Shown piece after piece: positions 53,525 through 61,503 of a stretch of 62,380 nt of DNA. The stretch is from assembly GCA_902521675.1 (NCBI GenBank), contig CABYSP010000007.1:1-62380 (forward strand), read 5' to 3'. A program made the translations under genes and the position numbers. Under the pieces are notes generated by a model, which worked only from the letters and a program-made list of their open reading frames with translations, was not told where the DNA came from and ran no database searches. How positions within the stretch are numbered: position 1 is the stretch's first letter; every line of letters begins with the position of its first letter. The DNA is from an uncultured Pelagibacteraceae bacterium (GTDB lineage: Bacteria; Pseudomonadota; Alphaproteobacteria; Pelagibacterales; Pelagibacteraceae).

Positions 53525-54518
53525 TACCCAAAACGATTTTATTTCTGGAATAGGAAATACTCCATTAATTAAACTCAGAGCAGCCTCTGAAATTACTGGG
53601 TGTAACATTTATGGAAAAGCAGAATTTTTAAACCCAGGAGGATCTGTAAAAGATAGAGCTGCACTTGCTTTAATTAAAGATGCCCAACAAAAAAAATTAA
53701 TTTCAAAAGGTGGAACTGTTGTTGAGGGAACAGCTGGTAATACAGGAATTGGTTTGGGTCTTTTAGGAAACTCTCTTGGTTATAAAACAATTATTGTAAT
53801 GAATGACAATCAAACACAAGAGAAAAAAGATTTACTTAGAAACCTTGGAGCTGAATTAAGATTAGTTCCACCTAAGCCTTATAAAGATGACAACAATTTT
53901 GTAAAAGTAGCAGCTAGACTTGCAGATGAACTAAGACCTACAAATAATAATGGAGTGATTTGGGCTAACCAATTCGATAATACTGCAAATGCCAAAGGAC
54001 ATTATGAAGGCACAGGTCAAGAAATCTGGAAACAAACTGATGGTAAAATAGATGGTTTTGTTTGTTCTTCAGGCACTGGAGGTACAATTTCAGGTGTCAG
54101 CAATGCTCTTAAAGAAAAGAACAAAGATATAAAAATTTACCTATCTGATCCAAAAGGTTCAGCTCTTTATAATTATATAAAAAATGGCGAACTTAAGTCA
54201 GAAGGTGGTTCAATTACTGAAGGAATTGGTTCAAGTAGAGTAACAGCTAACTTTGGTGACGCCAAAATAGATGACGCATACTCCATTGATGACCATGAGG
54301 CTCTGCCAATTCTATATGATTTAATTCAAAACGAAGGTTTAAGCCTGGGCACAAGCTGTGGGATAAATATTGCAGGAGCAATTAGAATGGGAAAAGAGTT
54401 AGGGCCAGGAAAAACTATAGTAACTATTCTTTGTGATAGAAGTGACAAATACGCAACTAAAATGTTTAATAAAAAATTTTTAGAAGAAAAAGGTTTGCCG
54501 ATACCTAATTGGTTTTAA
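53517..54518 (+). CDS. cysK: Cysteine synthase (O-acetylserine sulfhydrylase)
   Basis: 333 residues from the ATG at 53517, inside the 3' end of cysE; an upstream in-frame ATG at 53466 lies deep in cysE and is rejected. PLP lysine is Lys45 in [10 protein letters not shown]. Substrate loop [11 protein letters not shown], phosphate-binding loop [10 protein letters not shown], and a late [13 protein letters not shown]. It converts O-acetylserine and sulfide to cysteine with CysE upstream. The stop interlocks with the convergent membrane protein through TTAA. Confidence 0.94.
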   Translation: MNNTQNDFISGIGNTPLIKLRAASEITGCNIYGKAEFLNPGGSVKDRAALALIKDAQQKKLISKGGTVVEGTAGNTGIGLGLLGNSLGYKTIIVMNDNQTQEKKDLLRNLGAELRLVPPKPYKDDNNFVKVAARLADELRPTNNNGVIWANQFDNTANAKGHYEGTGQEIWKQTDGKIDGFVCSSGTGGTISGVSNALKEKNKDIKIYLSDPKGSALYNYIKNGELKSEGGSITEGIGSSRVTANFGDAKIDDAYSIDDHEALPILYDLIQNEGLSLGTSCGINIAGAIRMGKELGPGKTIVTILCDRSDKYATKMFNKKFLEEKGLPIPNWF

Positions 54519-54931
54519 ATATAAATTTTATCAGCTAATCCGTAAGTAAGAATAGCACTTAAAATTGTAAGTACTCCAGCAGCTATTACACCTTCACTGT
54601 TAGTCTTTACAGTGTGACCAAGTTTATTTATGTAAATGGTATAAATACCGAATATTAAGTACATTAAATTTTGAACAAATAATAAATTAAAGAACGCCCA
54701 AGTTCCATTTACTCCACCATCTCTAACAAACATAATATAAATAGCCATTAAGAAAGACCCAACAAAAGGGGCCCCAAAAAATCTTGTAATTACAGCTGCC
54801 GAATGATCGATGTTATATTGATCCATGAAACTCTTTGTTCCAACTATAGCTCTAAAAGCATAAACAGCGTAAACAAGGAAATGAACAATAAAAATTATTA
54901 GATAAACAATTCCATTAAATTTTTCGATCAT
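54515..54931 (-). CDS. Four-helix membrane protein, function unknown
   Basis: 138 residues with about four hydrophobic helices (about 7-28, 48-66, 77-98, 112-132) and short loops. Motifs such as ITRFFGAPFVGSFL and FFNLLFVQNLMYLIFG do not identify a family to me. No signal, no conserved catalytic residues. Divergent from the secreted protein gene at 55090 across 158 bp. Gene context (after cysE-cysK on the other strand) does not suggest a role. Confidence 0.7.
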   Translation of the reverse strand: MIEKFNGIVYLIIFIVHFLVYAVYAFRAIVGTKSFMDQYNIDHSAAVITRFFGAPFVGSFLMAIYIMFVRDGGVNGTWAFFNLLFVQNLMYLIFGIYTIYINKLGHTVKTNSEGVIAAGVLTILSAILTYGLADKIYI

Positions 54932-55089
54932 AGATAATTACTATCAAATATTTAAATTAAATAAAACAGCATAATCAACATTTTTTATGCTCTGAAATTG
55001 CATAACTGTCGCGCGCTATAAACACGAGTGACTCCTTCACAATAATGTAACAATATTAGATTAAATTAAACAATTTAAAGGAGGTAAAA

Positions 55090-55566
55090 ATGAAAAAAAT
55101 TTTATTTTTAATAATTTTTTTAACGATTTCAAATTACTCATTAGCAGAATCAGGAAAATTTAATGCTGCAGGAGCAGGATCATGGTCATTAAATGCGATG
55201 GATGCTGGAAATGGAAACATGAGTATTACTTACGACGGAAATGCTGGACTGATGGATAAAGAACCTGGAAGTATTTTTGATAAATCTACTATGCATTGTA
55301 TTGGTGGACTAACATTAGTATCTGGAAAGTTTGATGATGAAACAGGTATGTGTACTTTTTATCTAATGGATGGTGAAAAGGTTTTCATTAATTACAAAGG
55401 TAAAGGAACTGGTGGCCAAGGTGGAACAGGTAGTTTTGTTATTATTGGTGGAACAGGAAAATATGAAAAAATTTCAGGAAGTGGTAATTCAAGTCGACAA
55501 AATATAAGAGGTAAAGCTGGTATGGCACACTCAATGAATCAAATGAGTGGTGAATATACTTATTAA
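55090..55566 (+). CDS. Small secreted beta-barrel-like protein
   Basis: 158 residues with signal peptide (about 1-20, ending SLA). The mature part is glycine-rich with alternating strands and GGTGKYEKISGSG, a motif seen in small calycin or allene-oxide-cyclase-like barrels. Two cysteines (MHCIGG, GMCTFY) lie about 27 residues apart and could bond. A very strong ribosome site (AAAGGAGGT) precedes the start, which suggests high expression. It heads a run of small genes to 57089. Confidence 0.75.
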   Translation: MKKILFLIIFLTISNYSLAESGKFNAAGAGSWSLNAMDAGNGNMSITYDGNAGLMDKEPGSIFDKSTMHCIGGLTLVSGKFDDETGMCTFYLMDGEKVFINYKGKGTGGQGGTGSFVIIGGTGKYEKISGSGNSSRQNIRGKAGMAHSMNQMSGEYTY

Positions 55567-55575
55567 AGGAAACAT

Positions 55576-55866
55576 ATGATTATAAAAATAGAGGAGAATA
55601 TAAAATCGTTTTCAGCATGGAGGGATATGGTTAAAGATAATGCTGAAAAAATTAAAGGATTTGGTGCAACCATTATTTTTGCTGGTGTATCAAAAGAAGA
55701 TGCTTCAAAATTTACAGTAATTGTAAAATATGCAACTTTGGAGGGGTTTGAGGCATTTAAAAATGATAAAGAACTTCACGCTGCAAGAGCTGCAGCTGGA
55801 GTTGATTTAGATTCTGCAAAAATCACTCCCATGGATGGAGACTTCATGGAAAATTTTTCAGGATAA
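55576..55866 (+). CDS. Small alpha/beta protein, probably dimeric barrel fold
   Basis: 96 residues, no signal or membrane segment. The order strand (MIIKIEE), helix (FSAWRDMVKDNAEKIKG), strand (TIIFAGV), strand (KFTVIVKYA), helix (LEGFEAFKNDKELHAARAAAG), strand (AKITPMDG) fits a ferredoxin-like dimeric alpha/beta barrel. No function known. It begins ten bases after the secreted protein gene; a similar small protein follows. Confidence 0.65.
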   Translation: MIIKIEENIKSFSAWRDMVKDNAEKIKGFGATIIFAGVSKEDASKFTVIVKYATLEGFEAFKNDKELHAARAAAGVDLDSAKITPMDGDFMENFSG

Positions 55867-55883
55867 TAAAATAGGAGGAAAAA

Positions 55884-56168
55884 ATGGAAAAAGAAATGCT
55901 AGTGGTAGCAAAGTTAAAAGAAGGTACTTTTGAGAAATTCATGGGATTTATGCAATCTCCTGAAGGACTTGCTGAAAGGGCTAAAGTTGCTGTGGTTGAA
56001 AAAACAATTGGAACTGTAACTCCGGATAAAAGTACTGTAATGTTTAAAATATTTTGTATTGATGAAGCTGCACTTCATAAGTTTATAGAAGGTACCGCGG
56101 TATCAAAGCCAATAATGGATGAAGTGTTAGACAGTTACTCAATATATGATTTAACTAAGGTTAAATAG
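55884..56168 (+). CDS. Small alpha/beta protein, paralogue-like to the preceding gene
   Basis: 94 residues with the same secondary-structure order as its neighbour: strand MLVVAKLK, helix EKFMGFMQSPEGLAERAK, strands VEKTIGTV and TVMFKIFCID, helix EAALHKFIEGTAVSKPIMD, final strand SIYDLTKV. Sequence identity between the two is low. Ribosome site AGGAGG. Tandem small barrels followed by a SnoaL-like protein suggest ligand-binding or stress-related roles, without proof. Confidence 0.65.
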   Translation: MEKEMLVVAKLKEGTFEKFMGFMQSPEGLAERAKVAVVEKTIGTVTPDKSTVMFKIFCIDEAALHKFIEGTAVSKPIMDEVLDSYSIYDLTKVK

Positions 56169-56179
56169 AAAGGAATAAC

Positions 56180-56500
56180 ATGTCTATATTAGAGAAATAT
56201 AGTGCTGCAATAAAAAATAAGGATGAAGCAGTGATGAATGATCTTTTGCATGATGATTTTAAATTCACAATGCATAAGTCAGGAAATGTTTTAGGCAAAA
56301 GTGATGTTATCAAATGGGCAATGAGCGGTGACATAAATCAAGATAAAGTAAGAGTTGTTTATGAAAATGACGAAGTTGGTGTTCATCATTCATTTGTTAC
56401 TTTTGATGATGGAAATGTAGAAGCTGTAATGGCAGTTTATAAATATGATAATGGAAAAATTGTTAGTTTAGAGACTGGTGCTACACCTATGCCAAAGTAA
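56180..56500 (+). CDS. SnoaL/NTF2-like protein
   Basis: 106 residues, one NTF2-fold unit: helix SILEKYSAAIKNKDEAVMNDLLHDDFKFTMHKSG (positions 2-35, key residues D25, D26, F27), then sheet strands (VRVVYENDEVGVHHSF, VEAVMAVYKYDNGKIVSLETG). Acts as a ligand-binding or isomerase-type fold; substrate unknown. Twelve bases after the previous gene. Confidence 0.75.
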   Translation: MSILEKYSAAIKNKDEAVMNDLLHDDFKFTMHKSGNVLGKSDVIKWAMSGDINQDKVRVVYENDEVGVHHSFVTFDDGNVEAVMAVYKYDNGKIVSLETGATPMPK

Positions 56501-56504
56501 GTGA

Positions 56505-57089
56505 GTGATTGATTTTTATTTTTCGATAGGGAGTACTTACACCTATCTGTCTGTAACCAGAATACTTGATGTTGAAAAACAACATCAAGTAAAATTTAAT
56601 TGGAAACCCTTTTCAGTTAGAGCAATTATGAAGGAAATGAATAATATTCCATTTCCAAAAGATAAAATGAATAAAGTTAATTATATGTGGAGAGATATCG
56701 AAAGAAGAGCTGAAGGTTATGGTTTTTTTGCTAAAACACCAGTTCCCTACCCTTTATCTGAATTCGATTTAGCGAATCAAATAGCAATCTTAGGTTTTGA
56801 CAAAGGTTGGGGAGAAAAATTTGTGATGCAAACTTATAAAAAATGGTTCCAAGAAGGCAAAGAACCTGCCATTGAACCTAGCATTTCTGAGGTTTGTGCT
56901 GAATTAAATTTGAATAAAAATGAAATCATATCCGAAGCAAATTCTGAAAATATAGAGACAAAATATAACGAGAACACAAATTCAGCTCGTAAAAATAAAA
57001 TTTTTGGTAGTCCATCTTTTATAGTGAAAAATGAAGTCTTCTGGGGAGATGACCGAATGGAAGATGCTATTAAATGGTCTCTTAAATAA
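56505..57089 (+). CDS. DsbA-fold isomerase, 2-hydroxychromene-2-carboxylate isomerase family
   Basis: 194 residues from a GTG start. Thioredoxin/kappa-GST fold: the start MIDFYFSIGSTYTYLS carries the catalytic-serine region, then helical insert with WRDIERRAEGYGF, and the C-terminal cis-Pro motif IFGSPSFIVKNEVFWGDDRM. The CxxC of true DsbA is absent. The family uses glutathione in ring isomerisation in aromatic degradation, but such genes also occur in bacteria without that pathway; no other aromatic genes are here. Confidence 0.88.
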   Translation: MIDFYFSIGSTYTYLSVTRILDVEKQHQVKFNWKPFSVRAIMKEMNNIPFPKDKMNKVNYMWRDIERRAEGYGFFAKTPVPYPLSEFDLANQIAILGFDKGWGEKFVMQTYKKWFQEGKEPAIEPSISEVCAELNLNKNEIISEANSENIETKYNENTNSARKNKIFGSPSFIVKNEVFWGDDRMEDAIKWSLK

Positions 57090-57127
57090 TTCTATATATT
57101 CTCTTAAAATTCATTTAAAGTCGTTTT

Positions 57128-57460
57128 ATGAGTCTTGTTAGTTCATATTTATTTTTAGGTGTTGCAGTTTTTTTGGGTGTAACTTCAAACAGTTTTGCAA
57201 AAAGTGCAGAGGGTTTTACACTTCTTATTCCAAGTATAATTACAGCAATTACAATTGTATTGTGTATGTATGCACTTTCATTAGTAATGAAAAATATTCC
57301 TATGGGAATTACTTATGCTTCATTTGCAGGACTAACGATAATTGCAACAGTGGTTGTTGGAGTAATAAGATTTAATCAAGTACCTAGCTTATATTCATTA
57401 ATTGGTTTAGCGTTCATTATAATTGGTGTACTAATGGTTAACTTACTTGGAAATAACTAA
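57128..57460 (+). CDS. SMR-family four-helix membrane protein lacking the essential glutamate
   Basis: 110 residues, four helices, aligned to EmrE without gaps in the first helix. The position of the proton/drug glutamate (EmrE Glu14) is Gly17 here (FLGVTSNSFAKSAEGF), and the substrate-stacking Trp63 is Phe (YASFAGLT). Conserved parts such as AKSAEGFT and VLMVNLLG remain. Without that glutamate, classic multidrug/proton antiport is not expected. It is the first of a three-gene unit with DUF2798 and a second SMR-like gene. Confidence 0.88.
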   Translation: MSLVSSYLFLGVAVFLGVTSNSFAKSAEGFTLLIPSIITAITIVLCMYALSLVMKNIPMGITYASFAGLTIIATVVVGVIRFNQVPSLYSLIGLAFIIIGVLMVNLLGNN

Positions 57461-57462
57461 AT

Positions 57463-57690
57463 ATGCTTAAAAAAAAATATGCTCAACCTCTGTTTGTTAT
57501 TTTAATGTCTTTTAGTATGAGTGTAATTATGTGTGGAATTGTGGTTGCTGTTAATACAGGCATTGGTGAAGGGTTTCTGGGTAGATGGTTTTATTCATGG
57601 ATTTTTGCATTTCCTGTCGCTTTGATAGCAGCTTTTACAATGGCTCCCATTTTAAGACCATTTGCGGACAAAATTGCATCTAAAGATTAA
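57463..57690 (+). CDS. DUF2798 membrane protein
   Basis: 75 residues, two helices (about 10-30 and 43-63) with the family pattern FVILMSFSMSVIMCGIV and WIFAFPVALIAAFTMAPILRPF. Function unknown in the family. It is placed between the two SMR-like genes with two-base gaps on each side, so the three products are probably made together and may form one membrane complex. Confidence 0.87.
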   Translation: MLKKKYAQPLFVILMSFSMSVIMCGIVVAVNTGIGEGFLGRWFYSWIFAFPVALIAAFTMAPILRPFADKIASKD

Positions 57691-57692
57691 TT

Positions 57693-58028
57693 ATGAAACC
57701 ACTTTTTGGATATTTATTTTTAGCTTTAGGTATTTCTTTTGGAATTGCATCTAATAGCTTAGCCAAAATTTCTGAGGGATTTACAAAACTAACCCCCTCT
57801 GTTTTATGTATTTTATTCATGTGTATTACTATGTTTTCAATTGCAAAAGCAATGCATGCTCTCCCTGTAGGTTTTGCGTACGCAACATATAGCGGACTGA
57901 CAGTAACTGGAGTTGTGCTTTTTGCTGTATTAAAATTAAATCAAGTACCCAATCTATATGGAATAGTTGGAATTATCTTAATTATTATTGGTGTAATAAT
58001 GGTTAATTATCTTGGACGGCTAAACTGA
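57693..58028 (+). CDS. Second SMR-family four-helix membrane protein lacking the essential glutamate
   Basis: 111 residues, four helices. As in its partner, the Glu14 position is Gly17 (SFGIASNSLAKISEGF) and Trp63 is Tyr (YATYSGLT). Both share the S-N-S triplet in helix 1 in the pore position. Two non-identical SMR proteins encoded side by side usually make a heterodimer (as in EbrAB or MdtIJ). The 3' end overlaps the convergent DUF952 gene by 22 bp. Confidence 0.88.
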   Translation: MKPLFGYLFLALGISFGIASNSLAKISEGFTKLTPSVLCILFMCITMFSIAKAMHALPVGFAYATYSGLTVTGVVLFAVLKLNQVPNLYGIVGIILIIIGVIMVNYLGRLN

Positions 58029-58378
58029 TATTTTTTTAAAATCTCTGGAAGTACATGACTTCCATCTTCATTTAACGGTAACTCATATTCATTAACAACT
58101 GTGCTAGTGTCTAAAGGTGAATATAAATGGGGATACATATCACCATTCGATGCTTGTTCCCATAACAAATGTTCAAGCTTAAAAGCATTTACTCTTAATA
58201 AGACTAGATTTTCTTTTTTGGGGTAATGTTTATTTAAAGTTTCCTCTACCTGATCCTCTTCTGAAAAGTGAATATATCCATCTTTAAGATCTTTTTCTGA
58301 CCCGCCATAGGTTCCAGATTGTTTGGCATTTTGCCACTCATCTTTGTCTATAACTTTAAAAATAAATTCTAAATTCAT
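58007..58378 (-). CDS. DUF952 family protein
   Basis: 123 residues. DUF952 pattern: IFKVIDKDEWQNAKQSGTYGGS, then DGYIHFSEEDQVEETLNKHYP and a final half rich in Tyr/Glu. It resembles the ADP-ribosyltransferase-like small fold, function unknown. It lies one base after the DUF924 gene on the same strand. Confidence 0.85.
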   Translation of the reverse strand: MNLEFIFKVIDKDEWQNAKQSGTYGGSEKDLKDGYIHFSEEDQVEETLNKHYPKKENLVLLRVNAFKLEHLLWEQASNGDMYPHLYSPLDTSTVVNEYELPLNEDGSHVLPEILKKYQFSRPR

Positions 58379-58379
58379 T

Positions 58380-58943
58380 TCACCAAGAAGAATTTGGACC
58401 TTTTAAGAATTCTATTTCTTCTTCAGTAGGTTCTCTTCCTAAAATTTCATTTCTATGAGGATATCTATGAAATTGTCTAATTACTTTTGTATGATCCTGC
58501 CAAAATTTTTTTATTTCATTGTATCCTTCGTGTTCTCTTAAATATTTGTTTAGTAAGTAATAAGCCATTTCATGATCACTAATTTCCTCACTATGAATTA
58601 AAGGTAACAACATAAATAATCTTTGATTTACATTCATAACCTCTAAATAACCTGAATAAACTGCATCGTTTACAATCAATCTAGTTTTTTGATCTTGAAT
58701 AAAAGCTTTTTTGTCATTTCTAAACATATTTCTTGAAAACTGATCAAATAAAATTACTAACGCCAGACAACTCATAGGATTATCTTGCCAATCATCATAT
58801 TCATTTTGACAAGCAAGTTCATAATCTTTTAAAAAATTATCTTTAATTTTTTTATCTAAATTTTCATCTTTTTTGAAACGCATCTCAGAAGGGGTTTCTT
58901 TAAACCAGAAATCAATAATTGCTTGTGCTCTTTCCGGTATCAT
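58380..58943 (-). CDS. DUF924 family protein
   Basis: 187 residues, all-helical. Family signature IIDFWFKETPSEMRFKKD, then LVILFDQFSRNMFRND and QRLFMLLPLIHSEEI, with the end QFHRYPHRNEILGR. TPR-like helical repeats are expected. No biochemical role known. ATGA overlap with the phosphatase gene upstream. Confidence 0.9.
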   Translation of the reverse strand: MIPERAQAIIDFWFKETPSEMRFKKDENLDKKIKDNFLKDYELACQNEYDDWQDNPMSCLALVILFDQFSRNMFRNDKKAFIQDQKTRLIVNDAVYSGYLEVMNVNQRLFMLLPLIHSEEISDHEMAYYLLNKYLREHEGYNEIKKFWQDHTKVIRQFHRYPHRNEILGREPTEEEIEFLKGPNSSW

Positions 58944-59746
58944 TCAGCTAATGGTTTTAATAATTTTAAAATCTTTTTATGATTGGCTTTATTATTTGAA
59001 ACAATAATATTTCCTCCAACGACAGGGTTTTTGTTGCCCCATGTGGTTACTATTGCTCCTGCTGCTCTCACAATTGGCATTATAGGATGAATATCCCAAA
59101 TCTTATTTGCACATTGTGCAACGATTTCAAGTCTACCTTCTGCTAATTGACAATAAGTCAATGCATCAAAACAAGGAAACTGCATTCTTTTTATAAATTT
59201 TTTAATTTTATATTGCTGTTTTAAAGATAATTGATTGTGAAATGCAGCTGCTAATTTTGCATTTTTAAAATTTAATTTTGAATTAATTTTTAATTTTCTT
59301 TTTTTATTTTTTTCAAATACAAATGCAGAATTTTTATTTACATTTAAATAATATTTTCTCATTTTAGGAAAATTTGCTAATCCTAAAATTGGTTCTCCAT
59401 TATAATTTAATGAAATGAGATTGCTCCAACTAGGATTACCTACAACGTATGATCTAGTTCCATCAATTGGATCAATTATCCACGAATATTCGCTTCTCGT
59501 ATTTTTATGACCATATTCCTCACCTATAATTTGATGATTTGGGAATTTTTTTGAAATTTTAGATCTTATAAATTTTTCAAATGCTTTATCAGACGTGGTT
59601 ACTGGGTCATAACCCTTCCCTTTGAGCTTGTTAGTTATTTTAAATGGTTTATCTAATTTGCTGTAATAAAACTTTGTTAAATCTTTAGCCAATTGATTTA
59701 AAAAGCTTGCATATATTGGATATTTTTTTGTATCAAATTTTTTCAC
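58940..59746 (-). CDS. Inositol monophosphatase family phosphatase, HisN-like
   Basis: 268 residues. Metal ligands are in GEEYG (Glu76/Glu77) and DPIDGTRSY (Asp92, Asp95); the second motif WDIHPIMPIVRAAG carries the third metal aspartate. DPIDGTRSY with following small residues resembles the histidinol-phosphatase HisN type, but inositol-phosphatase or 3'-phosphoadenosine phosphatase activity cannot be excluded. First gene of the minus-strand run to DUF952. Confidence 0.82.
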   Translation of the reverse strand: MKKFDTKKYPIYASFLNQLAKDLTKFYYSKLDKPFKITNKLKGKGYDPVTTSDKAFEKFIRSKISKKFPNHQIIGEEYGHKNTRSEYSWIIDPIDGTRSYVVGNPSWSNLISLNYNGEPILGLANFPKMRKYYLNVNKNSAFVFEKNKKRKLKINSKLNFKNAKLAAAFHNQLSLKQQYKIKKFIKRMQFPCFDALTYCQLAEGRLEIVAQCANKIWDIHPIMPIVRAAGAIVTTWGNKNPVVGGNIIVSNNKANHKKILKLLKPLAE

Positions 59747-59813
59747 ATTGAACTCTTACTATTTAATTTATGTTGATTAAAGTTAAATTTTAAATAATCC
59801 TTAGCTTGTTAAT

Positions 59814-60917
59814 ATGAAAATCGAGCTAATTGAAAATAAGGTTTATTTTAATAATGGGTCTGAGAAAAAAGAAATTCACCCATTCTGGCTAAGAGAGAGA
59901 GTAAATGGTGAAGAATATTTAGATAAAGGAACTCATCAAAGACTTTTTGATCCTACTTTCTTAAGTAATGATGTCTCAATAAATAAAGTAAACCTTGATG
60001 AAAAATATCTAGAGGTTAATTTTAATGATGGCGTTAATTCAAAACTTGAAATTGATAAAATTGCTTCTGAATTTTCTAAAGAAGATATTGTAATTAGATC
60101 TATTGAAAAAACTAAATGGGACTCAACTTTAAAAAATATAAAAAATTTTGAATACCAAGAAAATTTTTATGAAAGTAAAGAAATGCATGATCTGCTTGTT
60201 TCGTTTTACAAATATGGTTTTGTAATAGTAAAAAATATTCCAACATCTAAAAATTATATTGTTGAATTTGCAAATTCTATAGGCAGTGTTCGAAGAACAA
60301 ATTTTGGTGAATATTTTGACGTAAAATCTAAACCTGATCCAAACGATCTAGCTTATACATCATTAGCTTTGGCGCCTCATACGGATAATCCTTATAGAAA
60401 TCCTGTGCCATGTATTCAACTTTTACACTGTATTGAAAGTAACGTTTCAGGTGGATTATCAACATTAGTGGATGGCTATACAGTTACCGAAGATTTGAAA
60501 AATGACTACCCAGAATTTTACAAAATATTAACAGATGTAAAAGTAAGATTTAGATTTATTGATAAAGAAGTTATTTTAGAGACTATTTCACCTTTGATTG
60601 AATTAAATGAGGATAAAAGTTTTAAACAGGTAAGATTTAGTCCAAGATTAGACTATGTTCCGATATTAGAAAAAGAAAAATTAGATCTTTACTATAAAGC
60701 AAGGAAAAAAATATCTGAAATGTATAATTCAGATAAATATAGAATTGAATTTAAACTTGAATCAAAAGACTTAATAATGATGGATAATCATAGGTTGCTC
60801 CATGGAAGAACGTCTTATGAAACTAAAGAAGGCGAAAGATTTTTACAAGGTTGTTATATTGATTTTGATAGTACAGAGGGAAAACTTAGACATTTAAAAA
60901 GGAAGTTTAATCTTTAA
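59814..60917 (+). CDS. TauD-family dioxygenase, gamma-butyrobetaine hydroxylase-like
   Basis: 367 residues. Iron ligands His189 and Asp191 in APHTDNPYR, with PCIQLLHC after it, and distal His in MDNHRLLHGR; the 2-oxoglutarate arginine is in LHGRTSY. An N-terminal DUF971-like domain (about 1-90, FWLRERV) is present, but the cysteines that bind zinc there in gamma-butyrobetaine hydroxylase are missing. It could hydroxylate trimethylated amines or another small acid; context gives no further hint. Divergent from the phosphatase gene across 67 bp. Confidence 0.85.
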   Translation: MKIELIENKVYFNNGSEKKEIHPFWLRERVNGEEYLDKGTHQRLFDPTFLSNDVSINKVNLDEKYLEVNFNDGVNSKLEIDKIASEFSKEDIVIRSIEKTKWDSTLKNIKNFEYQENFYESKEMHDLLVSFYKYGFVIVKNIPTSKNYIVEFANSIGSVRRTNFGEYFDVKSKPDPNDLAYTSLALAPHTDNPYRNPVPCIQLLHCIESNVSGGLSTLVDGYTVTEDLKNDYPEFYKILTDVKVRFRFIDKEVILETISPLIELNEDKSFKQVRFSPRLDYVPILEKEKLDLYYKARKKISEMYNSDKYRIEFKLESKDLIMMDNHRLLHGRTSYETKEGERFLQGCYIDFDSTEGKLRHLKRKFNL

Positions 60918-61494
60918 ATAATTTTTCTATTTGTGCCTCTGCGTCACTTATTGATTTTTCATAATCTAATGCCATTTGATCTGCACTAATAATATCTACT
61001 TTTTCAATCCCAAAAAAATTAAGAATAAATTTTAACCAAGGGGTTAGGAAATCCTCAGAGCTATTTAATTTTGTTCCTCCAGAGGTTATTACTAAATAAG
61101 CATGTTTATTTTTTAATAACCCTTCCCGTCTCCCATTAGGTTTAAATCTAAATGTTTCCCCTATCCTAGCTGCTAAATCTGACCAGGCTTTAAGTGTTGC
61201 GGGAGGACCATAATTGTAAATAGGAGCTGAAATTATAATCACATCACTTTCTTTTAACTCCTTTACTAATTTATCAGAAAGTTCGAACATTTTTTTGTGG
61301 TGCTCTGTCTGATCTTTTTCATCAATTTTCATACCCGACTCTGTAAGTCCACTTACAAAAAACATCTCATCGTCTAAATCACGATAAATCACCTCATCTC
61401 CAGGTTTTTTAATTTTCTCTAAAAGTTTTTTAGCAAGTGCGCGCGAGGTTGATCCTTTTTTTCTAGCACTTGAATCTATTTGATAAATCTTCAT
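60907..61494 (-). CDS. FMN-dependent NAD(P)H oxidoreductase, azoreductase (AzoR)-like
   Basis: 195 residues, flavodoxin-like fold. Early phosphate-binding stretch QIDSSARKKGSTSRALA, central APIYNYGPPATLKAW and a later VITSGGTK. This is the AzoR group, usually a quinone/azo reductase that protects against electrophiles. Its 3' end overlaps the dioxygenase gene by 11 bp. Confidence 0.88.
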   Translation of the reverse strand: MKIYQIDSSARKKGSTSRALAKKLLEKIKKPGDEVIYRDLDDEMFFVSGLTESGMKIDEKDQTEHHKKMFELSDKLVKELKESDVIIISAPIYNYGPPATLKAWSDLAARIGETFRFKPNGRREGLLKNKHAYLVITSGGTKLNSSEDFLTPWLKFILNFFGIEKVDIISADQMALDYEKSISDAEAQIEKLFKD

Positions 61495-61503
61495 TAATAC
61501 CTT

